Source: DASPOF01 sp035626155
GTDB lineage: Bacteria > Desulfobacterota > Binatia > Binatales > Binataceae
NCBI GenBank assembly: GCA_035626155.1
Contig: DASPOF010000030.1
Location: forward strand, 1 to 25,916
Length of the DNA: 25,916 bases
Direction of reading: 5' to 3'
Positions within the stretch are counted from its first letter, which is position 1. Each line of letters starts with the position of its first letter. The translations under genes were made by a program, and so were the position numbers. The notes below the pieces were generated by a model that worked only from the letters and a program-made list of their open reading frames with translations, was not told the DNA's origin and did not search any database. Below are positions 1-11,522 of the stretch, in pieces.

Positions 1-1
1 C

Positions 2-1284
<1,283 letters not shown>

Positions 1285-1288
<4 letters not shown>

Positions 1289-1315
1289 CACAAGAGGCTG
1301 GTTCCCGTACATAAT
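1285..1315 (+). promoter_or_regulatory. Candidate sigma-70 promoter for the str cluster
   Basis: A perfect TTGACA lies at 1285-1290, overlapping the rpoC stop codon. CATAAT (5/6 match to the -10 consensus) lies at 1310-1315 with a 19-bp spacer; TACATA at 1308-1313 gives a 17-bp spacer but a poorer match. Transcription would start near 1322, at the foot of the hairpin at 1323-1350. It sits where a separate rpsL promoter would be expected. This is from consensus matching only. Confidence 0.45.
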
Positions 1316-1322
1316 TGTATTT

Positions 1323-1355
1323 CCCCCAAGGGCCTGTGCGCCCTTGGGGGGTTTG
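1323..1355 (+). terminator. Perfect 11-bp hairpin with T-rich tail after rpoC
   Basis: CCCCCAAGGGC (1323-1333) pairs perfectly with GCCCTTGGGGG (1340-1350) around the 6-nt loop CTGTGC, and TTTGTTT follows at 1352-1358. This is the layout of an intrinsic terminator, 35 bp after the rpoC stop. Because a promoter-like sequence lies just upstream, it could instead or also form a 5'-end hairpin on the rpsL transcript. Confidence 0.7.
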
Positions 1356-1485
1356 TTTGACTAGCCGCGTTCCCGATTGGCCGAGAACGGGGAACTTCGC
1401 ATGAGTTTCGCCGCAGATCGGCGGATTGGCGACCCCGAAGCAGCATCGGAGCGTGGTATTTTGAGCGAAAGAACGGAAGTCCGAC

Positions 1486-1857
1486 GTGCCGACGATTAAC
1501 CAACTGATACGCCAGGCGCGAATCAAGAAGCGCTTCAAGATCAAGGCGCGCGCTCTGGAAGGCTCGCCGCAGAAACGCGGCGTATGCACGCAGGTCAAGA
1601 CCACCACGCCCAAGAAGCCCAACTCGGCGTTGCGCAAGGTCGCGCGCGTGCGGCTTTCCAACGGGATCGAGGTTAATACCTACATCCCGGGCGTGGGTCA
1701 CAACCTCCAGGAGCACTCCGTGGTTCTGATCCGCGGCGGACGCGTGCGCGACCTGCCCGGCGTCCGCTACCACGTGATTCGCGGCACGCTCGACTCGATC
1801 GGCGTACAGGAGCGCAAGAAGGGCCGCTCCAAGTACGGCTCGAAAAAGCCAAAGTAG
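1486..1857 (+). CDS. rpsL: 30S ribosomal protein S12
   Basis: S12 sits at the decoding centre and controls translational accuracy. The product is 123 aa, the usual length. It starts at GTG 1486 with GGAAG about 6 bp upstream. Conserved blocks include QKRGVCTQV, TTTPKKPNSALRK (K43 and K44 retained) and GHNLQEHSVVLIRGGRV. The notable feature is R88 (CGC at 1747-1749) in GGRVRDLPGVRYH, where nearly all bacteria known to me have lysine; D89, the methylthiolated aspartate in E. coli, is present. It is first gene of the str cluster and is followed by rpsG after 6 bp. Confidence 0.98.
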   Translation: MPTINQLIRQARIKKRFKIKARALEGSPQKRGVCTQVKTTTPKKPNSALRKVARVRLSNGIEVNTYIPGVGHNLQEHSVVLIRGGRVRDLPGVRYHVIRGTLDSIGVQERKKGRSKYGSKKPK

Positions 1858-1863
1858 GAAATT

Positions 1864-2334
1864 ATGTCGCGCAAGGGACAGGCCCGGGTCCGGGAAGTCG
1901 CGCCGGATCCCAAATACCACGACCGCACCGTGACCAAGTTCGTCAACGTGGTCATGGAGCGCGGCAAGAAGTCGCTGGCGGAAGGCATCTTCTACTCCGC
2001 GATCGACCTGGTCGCGGCGCGCGCCAACGAGGACGGCCTCTCGGTCTTCAAGAAGGCGCTCGAGAATGTCCGCCCCGCGGTCGAGGTCCGCTCGCGCCGC
2101 GTCGGAGGCGCCAACTACCAGGTTCCGGTCGAGGTGCGTCCGGTTCGGCGCAATTCGCTCGCGATGCGCTGGCTGGTCACCGCAGCGCGCGCGCGGGGCG
2201 AGAAGTCGATGGAGGAGCGCCTGGCGGCGGAGATCCTCGATGCGGCCGGGAATCGTGGCGGGGCAGTGAAAAAGCGCGAAGATACGCACCGGATGGCCGA
2301 TGCCAACCGGGCCTTCGCCCACTATCGCTGGTAA
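1864..2334 (+). CDS. rpsG: 30S ribosomal protein S7
   Basis: S7 nucleates assembly of the 30S head by binding the 3' major domain of 16S rRNA and contacts E-site tRNA. The 156-aa length is standard. It begins MSRKGQARVREV and carries the family signatures KFVNVVMERGKKSLAE, VGGANYQVPVEV and KKREDTHRMADANRAFAHYRW near the C-terminus. ATG 1864 follows the rpsL stop by 6 bp; the AGGA overlapping that stop is a weak, close ribosome-binding site, so translation is probably coupled to rpsL. In E. coli S7 represses its own operon; no such site is evident here. Confidence 0.98.
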   Translation: MSRKGQARVREVAPDPKYHDRTVTKFVNVVMERGKKSLAEGIFYSAIDLVAARANEDGLSVFKKALENVRPAVEVRSRRVGGANYQVPVEVRPVRRNSLAMRWLVTAARARGEKSMEERLAAEILDAAGNRGGAVKKREDTHRMADANRAFAHYRW

Positions 2335-2353
2335 CAGACGAGTTTCTGATTTC

Positions 2354-4447
<2,094 letters not shown>

Positions 4448-4482
4448 AGGAGATCCGAGGGCTTTAATTCGGAGGATAAACC

Positions 4483-5682
<1,200 letters not shown>

Positions 5683-5737
5683 GGCTCTACGAGACTGAAT
5701 GAGCGAGGCGAGTTAGAAGTCGGACGCGGATTCGAAG

Positions 5738-6046
5738 ATGAACGAAAAGATACGCATACGTCTCAAAGCGTACGACTATCGCCTGCTCGATCAGTCGGTG
5801 CGTGAGATTGTCGATACTATCCGCCGCACCGGCGGGCGCGTGGCCGGGCCCATCCCGCTGCCCACCCGCATCGAGCGGTTCACCGTCAATCGATCGCCGC
5901 ATGTCGACAAGAAGTCGCGCGAGCATTTCGAGATCCGCACCCACAAGCGGCTGCTCGACGTCCTCGAACCGACCCAGCAAACCATCGATGCGCTGGGCAA
6001 GCTCGATCTTGCCGCCGGCGTCGATGTGGAGATCAAGCTCGAGTAG
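5738..6046 (+). CDS. rpsJ: 30S ribosomal protein S10 (NusE)
   Basis: S10 is a head protein of the 30S subunit; as NusE it also joins NusB in transcription antitermination. The 102-aa length is standard. Signatures are IRIRLKAYDYRLLDQSV at the N-terminus, GPIPLPTRIERFTVNRSPHVDKKSRE in the loop region, and FEIRTHKRLLDV. It opens the S10 cluster, 55 bp after tuf. That gap contains no obvious promoter, terminator or long leader, so I infer read-through from the str cluster. Confidence 0.98.
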   Translation: MNEKIRIRLKAYDYRLLDQSVREIVDTIRRTGGRVAGPIPLPTRIERFTVNRSPHVDKKSREHFEIRTHKRLLDVLEPTQQTIDALGKLDLAAGVDVEIKLE

Positions 6047-6051
6047 GGCCC

Positions 6052-6723
6052 ATGCTGACCGGATTGATTGGCAAGAAACTGGGGATGACCCAGATCACCG
6101 ACGCCACCGGCCAGGTCCGCGGGGCCACCGTGATCCAGCTTGGGCCGTGCACGATTTCGCAGCTCAAGACCGAGGCAACTGACGGCTACGACGCGGTGCA
6201 GATCACCTTCGGCAAAAAGAAACTGTCGCGGGTGACCGCGCCCGAGCGCGGCCATTTCGCCAAGGCCAACATCGCGCCCGGAACCGCAACCAGCGAATTT
6301 TTCCGGCGCGGCGAGGGCGAACTGAAGCTCGGCCAGGCGATCAGCGCCGCCGACGTGTTCAAGGCCGGCGACCAGGTCGATATCGAGGGCGTCTCCAAGG
6401 GGCGCGGCTACGCCGGCGTCATCAAGCGGCATCATTTCGCGGGATTTCCCGGCTCGCGCGGCACCCACGAGTACTTCCGCCACGGCGGCTCCATCGGTAA
6501 CCGTTCGTATCCGGGCCGCGTGCGCAAGGGCCTCAGGATGCCGGGACAGTTGGGCAACGAAACCGCAACCGTGCTCAACCTCGAGATCATCGAGGTGTTG
6601 CCCGACGACAACGCGATCGTGGTCGCGGGTGCAGCGCCCGGTCCCGATGGCGCAACCGTGCTGGTCGAACACGCGGCGCGCCCGCGGCACAAAGCGAAAG
6701 TGGAAGTGATCGTTCATGGCTGA
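6052..6723 (+). CDS. rplC: 50S ribosomal protein L3
   Basis: L3 binds 23S rRNA early in assembly and extends a loop toward the peptidyl-transferase centre. It is 223 aa, within the family range. It starts MLTGLIGKKLGMTQI and contains the loop block GSIGNRSYPGRV then GLRMPGQLGNETATV. The glutamine-containing segment methylated by PrmB in E. coli (around Q150) is replaced by Asn-Arg-Ser here, so that modification is unlikely. It starts 5 bp after rpsJ with a weak ribosome-binding site and overlaps rplD by 8 bp. Confidence 0.97.
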   Translation: MLTGLIGKKLGMTQITDATGQVRGATVIQLGPCTISQLKTEATDGYDAVQITFGKKKLSRVTAPERGHFAKANIAPGTATSEFFRRGEGELKLGQAISAADVFKAGDQVDIEGVSKGRGYAGVIKRHHFAGFPGSRGTHEYFRHGGSIGNRSYPGRVRKGLRMPGQLGNETATVLNLEIIEVLPDDNAIVVAGAAPGPDGATVLVEHAARPRHKAKVEVIVHG

Positions 6724-7375
6724 ACCGAGCGCACAGGCAACCCCGGTCAAGGTGCCGCTTTTCTCCGCCGCGCAGGAACGGGTCGGCGATTTCGAAGTCG
6801 CCGGCGACATCTTCGGCCGCGAGGGCGATGTCTCCGTGATGCACGAGGCGGTCAAGATGCAGCTTGCGCGCCGGCGCTCCGGCACTGCCACGACCAAGAC
6901 GCGCGGCCTCATCGCGGGCGGCGGACGCAAGCCGTGGCGGCAAAAGGGCACCGGCCGCGCGCGCGCGGGCTCGATTCGCTCGCCGCTATGGCGCCATGGC
7001 GGGACCATCTTCGGCCCTCAGCCGCGCGACTACTCATACAAGATGCCGAAAAAAGCCTGGCGGCAGGCGCTTTGCCTCGCGCTCTCGGACCGCGCGCGAG
7101 CGGGTAAAGTGATCGTGGTCGAGTCGCTCGCGCTCGCGGAGCCCAAGACCAGGCTTGCCAAGGCCTTTCTCGACAAATTGGGAGTGCGCTCCGCGCTGGT
7201 CGTGCTCGGCGATGGCGACGACGGCTTCTACCGCGCCGCGCGAAACCTCGCCGCTCACAGGTTGCTCTCGGTAAGCGGCCTCAACGTCTATGACGTCCTC
7301 AACTGCGATGAACTCGTGATGACGCAGGCGACCGCCCGCGCCATCGAGTCGCACCTGGCAGGAGACGTGCGATGA
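6716..7375 (+). CDS. rplD: 50S ribosomal protein L4
   Basis: L4 is an assembly initiator whose extended loop lines the nascent-peptide exit tunnel; in E. coli it also represses the S10 operon. The product is 219 aa. The tunnel loop is canonical (RKPWRQKGTGRARAGSIRSP), so no macrolide-resistance-type change is seen there. The C-terminal globular domain (LNVYDVLNCDELVMTQ) is also typical. The start overlaps the last 8 bp of rplC and the stop overlaps the rplW start (ATGA), which implies coupled translation. I did not find an L4-type leader upstream of rpsJ. Confidence 0.97.
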   Translation: MAEPSAQATPVKVPLFSAAQERVGDFEVAGDIFGREGDVSVMHEAVKMQLARRRSGTATTKTRGLIAGGGRKPWRQKGTGRARAGSIRSPLWRHGGTIFGPQPRDYSYKMPKKAWRQALCLALSDRARAGKVIVVESLALAEPKTRLAKAFLDKLGVRSALVVLGDGDDGFYRAARNLAAHRLLSVSGLNVYDVLNCDELVMTQATARAIESHLAGDVR

Positions 7376-7659
7376 GCCCTGATGCGGTAATCGTTTCTCC
7401 GCTCATCACCGAGAAGGGCACGCTTGCCACCGAGAAGGGCAACCAGGTCGTGTTCCGGGTGCGCTCCCAGGCATCGAAGGACCTCATCCGCAACACCGTC
7501 GAGCAGATGTTCAAGGTCACGGTGCTCAAGGTCCGCACGATGAACTACATGGGCAAGGAGCGCCGGCGCGGCCTTTCCAGGGGGCGGCGGCCCGATTGGA
7601 AGAAAGCTTACGTGACGCTGAAGCAAGGCGATCGCATCGAGTTTTTCGAAGGAGTCTAG
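7372..7659 (+). CDS. rplW: 50S ribosomal protein L23
   Basis: L23 sits at the exit of the peptide tunnel, where trigger factor and SRP dock. The 95-aa length is normal. Family features: the N-terminal IVSPLITEKGT, the helix RNTVEQMFKVTVLKVRTMN, then the basic loop GKERRRGLSRGRRPDWKKA and the C-terminal strand VTLKQGDRIEFFEGV. ATG 7372 shares bases with the rplD stop (ATGA), so it is translationally coupled. Confidence 0.97.
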   Translation: MSPDAVIVSPLITEKGTLATEKGNQVVFRVRSQASKDLIRNTVEQMFKVTVLKVRTMNYMGKERRRGLSRGRRPDWKKAYVTLKQGDRIEFFEGV

Positions 7660-7669
7660 TGGAGCCGAC

Positions 7670-8500
7670 ATGGCGCTGATTCAGCTCAACCCGCGCACGC
7701 CCGGCCAGCGCTTCATGCAGTTGGCCGACTTTTCCGAGCTCACCAAGAAGGAGCCCGAGAAGAGCCTGCTCGCGCCGCTGAAGCGTTCGGGCGGACGCAA
7801 CAACCGCGGCCGCATGACGATGCGCCACCTCGGCGGCGGCCACAAGCGCAGGCTTAGGCTTATCGATTTCAAGCGCAACCGCGACGGCATCTCCGCCAAG
7901 GTCACCGCGCTCGAATACGATCCGAACCGATCCGCCAATATCGCGCTGCTCACCTACGCCGACGGCGCAAAGAGCTACATCATCGCGCCCGACGGCCTCA
8001 GGGTCGGCGACAAAGTTGAGTCGGGCGAGAACGCCGACATCAAGCCCGGCAACGCGCTCAAGCTCAAGAACATCCCGCTCGGCTCGATGGTTCACGCGAT
8101 CGAGCTCAAACCGGGCGCGGGCGCCCAGCTCGCGCGCGGCGCCGGCGCGGCGGCGCAGCTCATGGCCAAGGAGGGCAAGTTCGCGCTCCTCAAGCTGCCC
8201 TCGGGCGAGCAGCGGATGGTCCAGGCCGAATGCCGCGCCACCATCGGCCAGGTCGGCAATCTCGAGTACGAGAACATTTCGATCGGCAAGGCCGGGCGCA
8301 GCCGCTGGGCAGGCAAGCGCTCGCACGTGCGCGGGATGGCGATGAACCCGGTTGACCATCCGCACGGCGGCGGCGAGGGCCGCTCCAAGGGCAATCATCC
8401 GCAGTCGCCATGGGGGATGCCGACCAAGGGCTATAAGACGCGCGGCAAGAAGCCGTCGGACCAGTACATCATCAGCCGCCGGCCGCGCGGGAAGCGTTAG
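7670..8500 (+). CDS. rplB: 50S ribosomal protein L2
   Basis: L2 is needed for subunit association and peptidyl-transferase activity. It is 276 aa, standard. It shows the RNA-binding motif GRNNRGRMTMRHLGGGHKR (residues 42-60) and the C-terminal VRGMAMNPVDHPHGGGEG, with H230 equivalent to the functionally important E. coli H229. It ends SRRPRGKR like its homologues. GGAG lies a few bases before ATG 7670. It is followed by rpsS after only 4 bp. Confidence 0.98.
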   Translation: MALIQLNPRTPGQRFMQLADFSELTKKEPEKSLLAPLKRSGGRNNRGRMTMRHLGGGHKRRLRLIDFKRNRDGISAKVTALEYDPNRSANIALLTYADGAKSYIIAPDGLRVGDKVESGENADIKPGNALKLKNIPLGSMVHAIELKPGAGAQLARGAGAAAQLMAKEGKFALLKLPSGEQRMVQAECRATIGQVGNLEYENISIGKAGRSRWAGKRSHVRGMAMNPVDHPHGGGEGRSKGNHPQSPWGMPTKGYKTRGKKPSDQYIISRRPRGKR

Positions 8501-8504
8501 CATC

Positions 8505-8852
8505 ATGAGATCGACCAAGAAAGGCCCGTTCATCGACGGGCATCTGATGAAGAAGGTGCAGGTCGCTGCCGCGGCCGGCGACAAGCGGATCATCAGGACC
8601 TGGTCGCGCCGCTCGATGGTCATGCCCGAGATGATCGGGCTCACCTTCGCGGTGCACAACGGCCACAAATTCGTCCCGGTCTACTGCACCGAGAACATGG
8701 TGGGACACAAGCTCGGCGAGTTTTCGCCCACGCGGACCTTCCACGGCCATGCGGGCGAGCGCAAGGGCGAGGTCAAGCCCGCCGCGGCGGCTCCAGGAGC
8801 GCCCGCGCCGGCAGCGGCTGCCCCGGCGGCGGCCGCGCCCAAGGCGAGCTGA
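8505..8852 (+). CDS. rpsS: 30S ribosomal protein S19 with Ala/Pro-rich C-terminal tail
   Basis: S19 lies in the 30S head beside S13 and contacts the 50S central protuberance; its C-terminal tail reaches toward A-site tRNA. ATG 8505 gives the canonical start MRSTKKGPFIDGHLMKK, and conserved blocks RTWSRRSMVMPEMIG and GHKLGEFSPTRTF follow. The protein is 115 aa, whereas S19 is normally about 91-95. The extra 24 or so residues (about 91-115) are almost only Ala and Pro with Gly, Lys and Ser. The frame is intact, so this looks like a real extension. The ribosome-binding site lies inside the end of rplB. Confidence 0.97.
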   Translation: MRSTKKGPFIDGHLMKKVQVAAAAGDKRIIRTWSRRSMVMPEMIGLTFAVHNGHKFVPVYCTENMVGHKLGEFSPTRTFHGHAGERKGEVKPAAAAPGAPAPAAAAPAAAAPKAS

Positions 8853-8873
8853 GAAATTTCAGGATTGACGGTA

Positions 8874-9212
8874 ATGGAAGCGATAGCGCGAACTCGGCAC
8901 ATCAGGATCTCGCCGCGCAAGCTCAAGCTGGTGTGCGACCTCGTGGTCGGCAAGCGGGTTGAGCAGGCGCTTTCGATCCTGGAATTTACGCCGCGCAAGG
9001 GCGCACGGTTCGTGGCCAAGGCGCTGCTGTCTGCAGTGGCCAACGCGCGCGATCAGCAGAACGTCGATGAGGACCGGCTGTTCGTCAAGCGGGCGACCGC
9101 CGACACCGGACCGACCTGGAAGCGATCCATCATGCGATCGAACATGCGCGCGACGCCGATCCATAAGCGCACCGCGCACCTCACCGTGATTGTCGACGAG
9201 AAGGCTTCCTGA
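8874..9212 (+). CDS. rplV: 50S ribosomal protein L22
   Basis: L22 contacts all 23S rRNA domains and lines the exit tunnel with a long beta-hairpin. I chose ATG 8874, with AGGA at 8861-8864 nine bases upstream, over an in-frame TTG at 8865 that would touch that site. The product is 112 aa, as usual. The core ARTRHIRISPRKLKLVCDLV and the end HKRTAHLTVIVDE are canonical. The hairpin tip (residues 83-93) reads KRSIMRSNMRA, whereas most bacteria have a form like KR-x-x-PRA-x-GRA, so the Pro and Gly of the tip are lost. Confidence 0.97.
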   Translation: MEAIARTRHIRISPRKLKLVCDLVVGKRVEQALSILEFTPRKGARFVAKALLSAVANARDQQNVDEDRLFVKRATADTGPTWKRSIMRSNMRATPIHKRTAHLTVIVDEKAS

Positions 9213-9220
9213 GGAGACCT

Positions 9221-9898
9221 ATGGGGCAAAAGGTACATCCGCGCGGGCTCAGGCTCGGGATAATCGAGGGGTGGGACTCGAAATGGTTTTCGAGCCACAA
9301 TTACGCCGATCTGCTGCACGAGGATCTCAAGCTGCGCGACTTTATCAAGAAGCGCCTCTATCACGCGGGGATCTCGAAGATCGACATCGAGCGGATGGCT
9401 AACAAGGCCAAGATCAATATTCACACCGCCCGCCCCGGAATAGTCATTGGCAAGAAGGGCGCCGAGATCGAAAAGCTCAAATTCGATATTCAGAAGCTGA
9501 TGAAGGGCAAAGAGACCTTCATCAACATCCACGAGGTTCGCCGCCCCGATCTCGATCCCCAGCTCGTCGCCGAGAATATCGCGCTGCAGCTCGAACGCCG
9601 CGTCGCGTTCCGCCGCGCGATGAAGGAGGCGGTCACGCGGGCGATGCGGATGGGCGCGCAGGGGGTCAAGGTGCACGTGGCCGGACGCCTGGGCGGCGCC
9701 GAAATCGCGCGCAGCGAGTGGTACAAGGAAGGGCGCGTCCCGCTCCAGACGCTGCGCGCCGACGTCGCCTACGGATTCGCCGAGGCGCGCACGACTTACG
9801 GCGTAATCGGGGTCAAGGCGTGGATTTTCCGCGGCGAGATCCTGACCCGCCAGGAAGAGGAGGCCAAGCGCGCCGGCGCGCAGGCCCATCAGCAGTAG
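9221..9898 (+). CDS. rpsC: 30S ribosomal protein S3
   Basis: S3 lies at the mRNA entry tunnel and contributes to helicase activity with S4 and S5. The product is 225 aa. It begins MGQKVHPRGLRLGI, has a KH domain with the GKKG loop at 77-80 (RPGIVIGKKGAEI), and a C-terminal domain containing VHVAGRLGGAEIARSEWYKEGRVPLQTLRA. A good GGAG site lies just after the rplV stop, with an 8-bp gap between the genes. Confidence 0.98.
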   Translation: MGQKVHPRGLRLGIIEGWDSKWFSSHNYADLLHEDLKLRDFIKKRLYHAGISKIDIERMANKAKINIHTARPGIVIGKKGAEIEKLKFDIQKLMKGKETFINIHEVRRPDLDPQLVAENIALQLERRVAFRRAMKEAVTRAMRMGAQGVKVHVAGRLGGAEIARSEWYKEGRVPLQTLRADVAYGFAEARTTYGVIGVKAWIFRGEILTRQEEEAKRAGAQAHQQ

Positions 9899-9907
9899 CC
9901 AATCACC

Positions 9908-10333
9908 ATGCTTGCACCCAAGAAAGTCAAATGGCGCAAGATGCAGAAGGGGCGCGTTCGCGGCGCTGAGTCGCGCGGACTCACCCTCGCATTCGGCGAC
10001 TTCGGGCTCAAGGCGATCGAGACCGCCCGGGTGGATGCCCGGGCGCTCGAGTCGGCCCGAATCGCGCTGACCCGCCATATCAAGCGCGGCGGCCGCGTCT
10101 GGATCCGCGTCTTCCCGGACAAGCCCTTCACCAAGAAACCGGCCGAAACCCGGATGGGAAAGGGCAAGGGCTCGCCCGAGGGCTGGACCGCGGTGGTGCG
10201 CCCGGGGCGAATCCTGTTCGAGATGGAAGGCGTAGACCACGCAACCGCCCACGAGGCGATGCGGCTGGCGGCGCACAAGCTGCCGATCAAAACGATGGTC
10301 GTTGCACGCGGGGAGGGCGCCTTTGGAGCTTGA
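9908..10333 (+). CDS. rplP: 50S ribosomal protein L16
   Basis: L16 organises the A-site region of the 50S subunit and is a late assembly protein. It is 141 aa, slightly above the common 136-138. It shows MLAPKKVKWRKMQKGR and the conserved TRMGKGKG with R82, equivalent to E. coli R81 that is hydroxylated by YcfD in some bacteria. The 3' end overlaps rpmC by 11 bp. Confidence 0.97.
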   Translation: MLAPKKVKWRKMQKGRVRGAESRGLTLAFGDFGLKAIETARVDARALESARIALTRHIKRGGRVWIRVFPDKPFTKKPAETRMGKGKGSPEGWTAVVRPGRILFEMEGVDHATAHEAMRLAAHKLPIKTMVVARGEGAFGA

Positions 10334-10553
10334 CGAACTCAGGCAGATGAACCCCGAAGACCTCCGCGTCAAGGAACGCGAGACGCGCGAGGAGATCTTC
10401 CGCTTGCGGCTCAAGCTGCGCACCAATCAGCTCGACAATCCGGCGAGCTTCCAGCGCGCGCGCCGGGAACTCTCGCGCATCCTGACCGTACTCGGCGAGA
10501 AGTCCGGCCCCCGCGCCGGCGCGAGAAAGGAATCCGATGCGCGAACGAATTAA
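10323..10553 (+). CDS. rpmC: 50S ribosomal protein L29
   Basis: L29 binds near the tunnel exit beside L23. I place the start at TTG 10323: GGGAGG lies at 10311-10316 with 6-bp spacing, and the protein then begins MELDELRQMNPEDL, matching the family N-terminus. An upstream in-frame TTG at 10302 adds seven residues without homology. The product is 76 aa with the helical hairpin core LRLKLRTNQLDNPASFQRAR and a longer basic tail than usual. It overlaps rplP by 11 bp and rpsQ by 17 bp. Confidence 0.93.
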   Translation: MELDELRQMNPEDLRVKERETREEIFRLRLKLRTNQLDNPASFQRARRELSRILTVLGEKSGPRAGARKESDARTN

Positions 10554-10791
10554 ACGGCGCGAGGGGACGGTCATCTCCGCCAAGATGACCAAGACCGTGG
10601 TGGTCCAGGTCGACCGCCTGGTCCAGCACGAGCTTTACGGCAAGCGCATCCGGCGGCGCAAAAAATTCCTCGTCCACGACGAGCGCGGCGAATGCCACGA
10701 GGGCGACCGGGTCACCATCATCGAGTCGCGCCCGCTCTCCAAGCGCAAGCGCTGGCGCGTGGGCCAGGTGCTCGCGCGGGTGGCAGGATAG
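10537..10791 (+). CDS. rpsQ: 30S ribosomal protein S17
   Basis: S17 is a primary 16S rRNA-binding protein of the 30S body with an OB fold. It is 84 aa, standard. Signatures: REGTVISAKMTKTVVVQVDR, then YGKRIRRRKKFLVHDE and GDRVTIIESRPLSKRKRW. AAAGGA at 10526-10531 is a good ribosome-binding site. Its first 17 bp overlap the end of rpmC in another frame. It is the last gene of the S10 cluster. Confidence 0.98.
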   Translation: MRERIKRREGTVISAKMTKTVVVQVDRLVQHELYGKRIRRRKKFLVHDERGECHEGDRVTIIESRPLSKRKRWRVGQVLARVAG

Positions 10792-10809
10792 CGGGGAGGT
10801 CGAAACGCG

Positions 10810-11178
10810 ATGGTGCAGATGCGGACCATCCTCGATGTGGCGGACAACTCGGGCGCGCGCAAGGTGCAGTGCATCAAGGTGCTCGGCGGCACGCGCCGGC
10901 GCTACGCAACGGTCGGCGACGTGATCGTGGTCGCGGTCAAGGACGCGATTCCCAACGCGAAGGTGAAGAAGGGCGACGTGACTCGCGCGGTTATCGTGCG
11001 GACGGCAAGAGAAATCAGCCGCAACGACGGCAGCTACATCCGCTTCGACGGCAACTCCGCGGTCCTGCTCGACGCGCAGCACGAGCCGATCGGCACGCGC
11101 ATCTTCGGGCCGGTCGCCCGCGAGCTGCGCGCGCGCAAGTTCCTCAAGATCATCTCGCTTGCGCCCGAGGTGCTGTGA
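10810..11178 (+). CDS. rplN: 50S ribosomal protein L14
   Basis: L14 lies at the subunit interface and forms bridge B8; it is also the docking site of the silencing factor RsfS. The product is exactly 122 aa, the invariant family length. Conserved blocks: LDVADNSGARKVQCIKVLGG, GDVIVVAVKDAIPNAKVKKG and FGPVARELRARKFLKIISLAPEVL (C-terminal). GGGAGG precedes ATG 10810 by about 10 bases. The stop overlaps the start of rplX (TGATG). Confidence 0.98.
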   Translation: MVQMRTILDVADNSGARKVQCIKVLGGTRRRYATVGDVIVVAVKDAIPNAKVKKGDVTRAVIVRTAREISRNDGSYIRFDGNSAVLLDAQHEPIGTRIFGPVARELRARKFLKIISLAPEVL

Positions 11179-11522
11179 TGAGCCAGGCGGTCGGCGCTCA
11201 CAAGTGCAAGATCAAGAAGAACGACCTCGTGATGGTCGTCAAGGGTCGCGATCGCGGCAAGACGGGCAAGGTCCTGCGCGTGCTGCCCGCCGATGGGCGG
11301 CTTTTGATCGAGCGGCTCAACGTCGTCAAGCGGCACTCCAAGCCGCGCGGCGCGGCGAGCCCGGGCGGAATCGTGGAGAAAGAGGCGGCGATCCGGATCG
11401 AAAACGTGATGTTCTTTTGCGATCGCTGCAATGCGCCGGTCAGGCTCGCGATCAAGCTCGGCACCGACGGCGCACGCAGCCGCGTCTGCCGCCGCTGCGG
11501 CGAGGCAATTGGTAACGACTGA
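11178..11522 (+). CDS. rplX: 50S ribosomal protein L24, zinc-ribbon form
   Basis: L24 is one of two assembly initiators of the 50S subunit, with a KOW domain. ATG 11178 overlaps the rplN stop; the frame is open upstream but residues before this start are not L24-like. The product is 114 aa. The KOW motif is VMVVKGRDRGKTGKVLRVLP (18-37). The C-terminal part has two CxxC pairs, C81/C84 and C104/C107, the layout of a zinc ribbon seen in some but not all bacterial L24 proteins. It is coupled to rplE by a TGATG overlap. Confidence 0.96.
   Translation: MSQAVGAHKCKIKKNDLVMVVKGRDRGKTGKVLRVLPADGRLLIERLNVVKRHSKPRGAASPGGIVEKEAAIRIENVMFFCDRCNAPVRLAIKLGTDGARSRVCRRCGEAIGND

Noticed and set aside
1357..1385. 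Second promoter for rpsL using TTGACT at 1357-1362
   Set aside because: No acceptable -10 hexamer lies 16-19 bp downstream.
1323..1485. Transcription attenuator or riboswitch in the rpsL leader
   Set aside because: Only one stable hairpin is visible and I found no competing antiterminator pairing or known aptamer features.
2300..2353. Upstream in-frame start for fusA
   Set aside because: It would overlap rpsG and add 18 residues absent from EF-G; ATG 2354 gives the canonical N-terminus.
8865..8873. TTG start for rplV three codons before the ATG
   Set aside because: It abuts the AGGA at 8861-8864, leaving no spacing for ribosome binding; ATG 8874 has nine bases.
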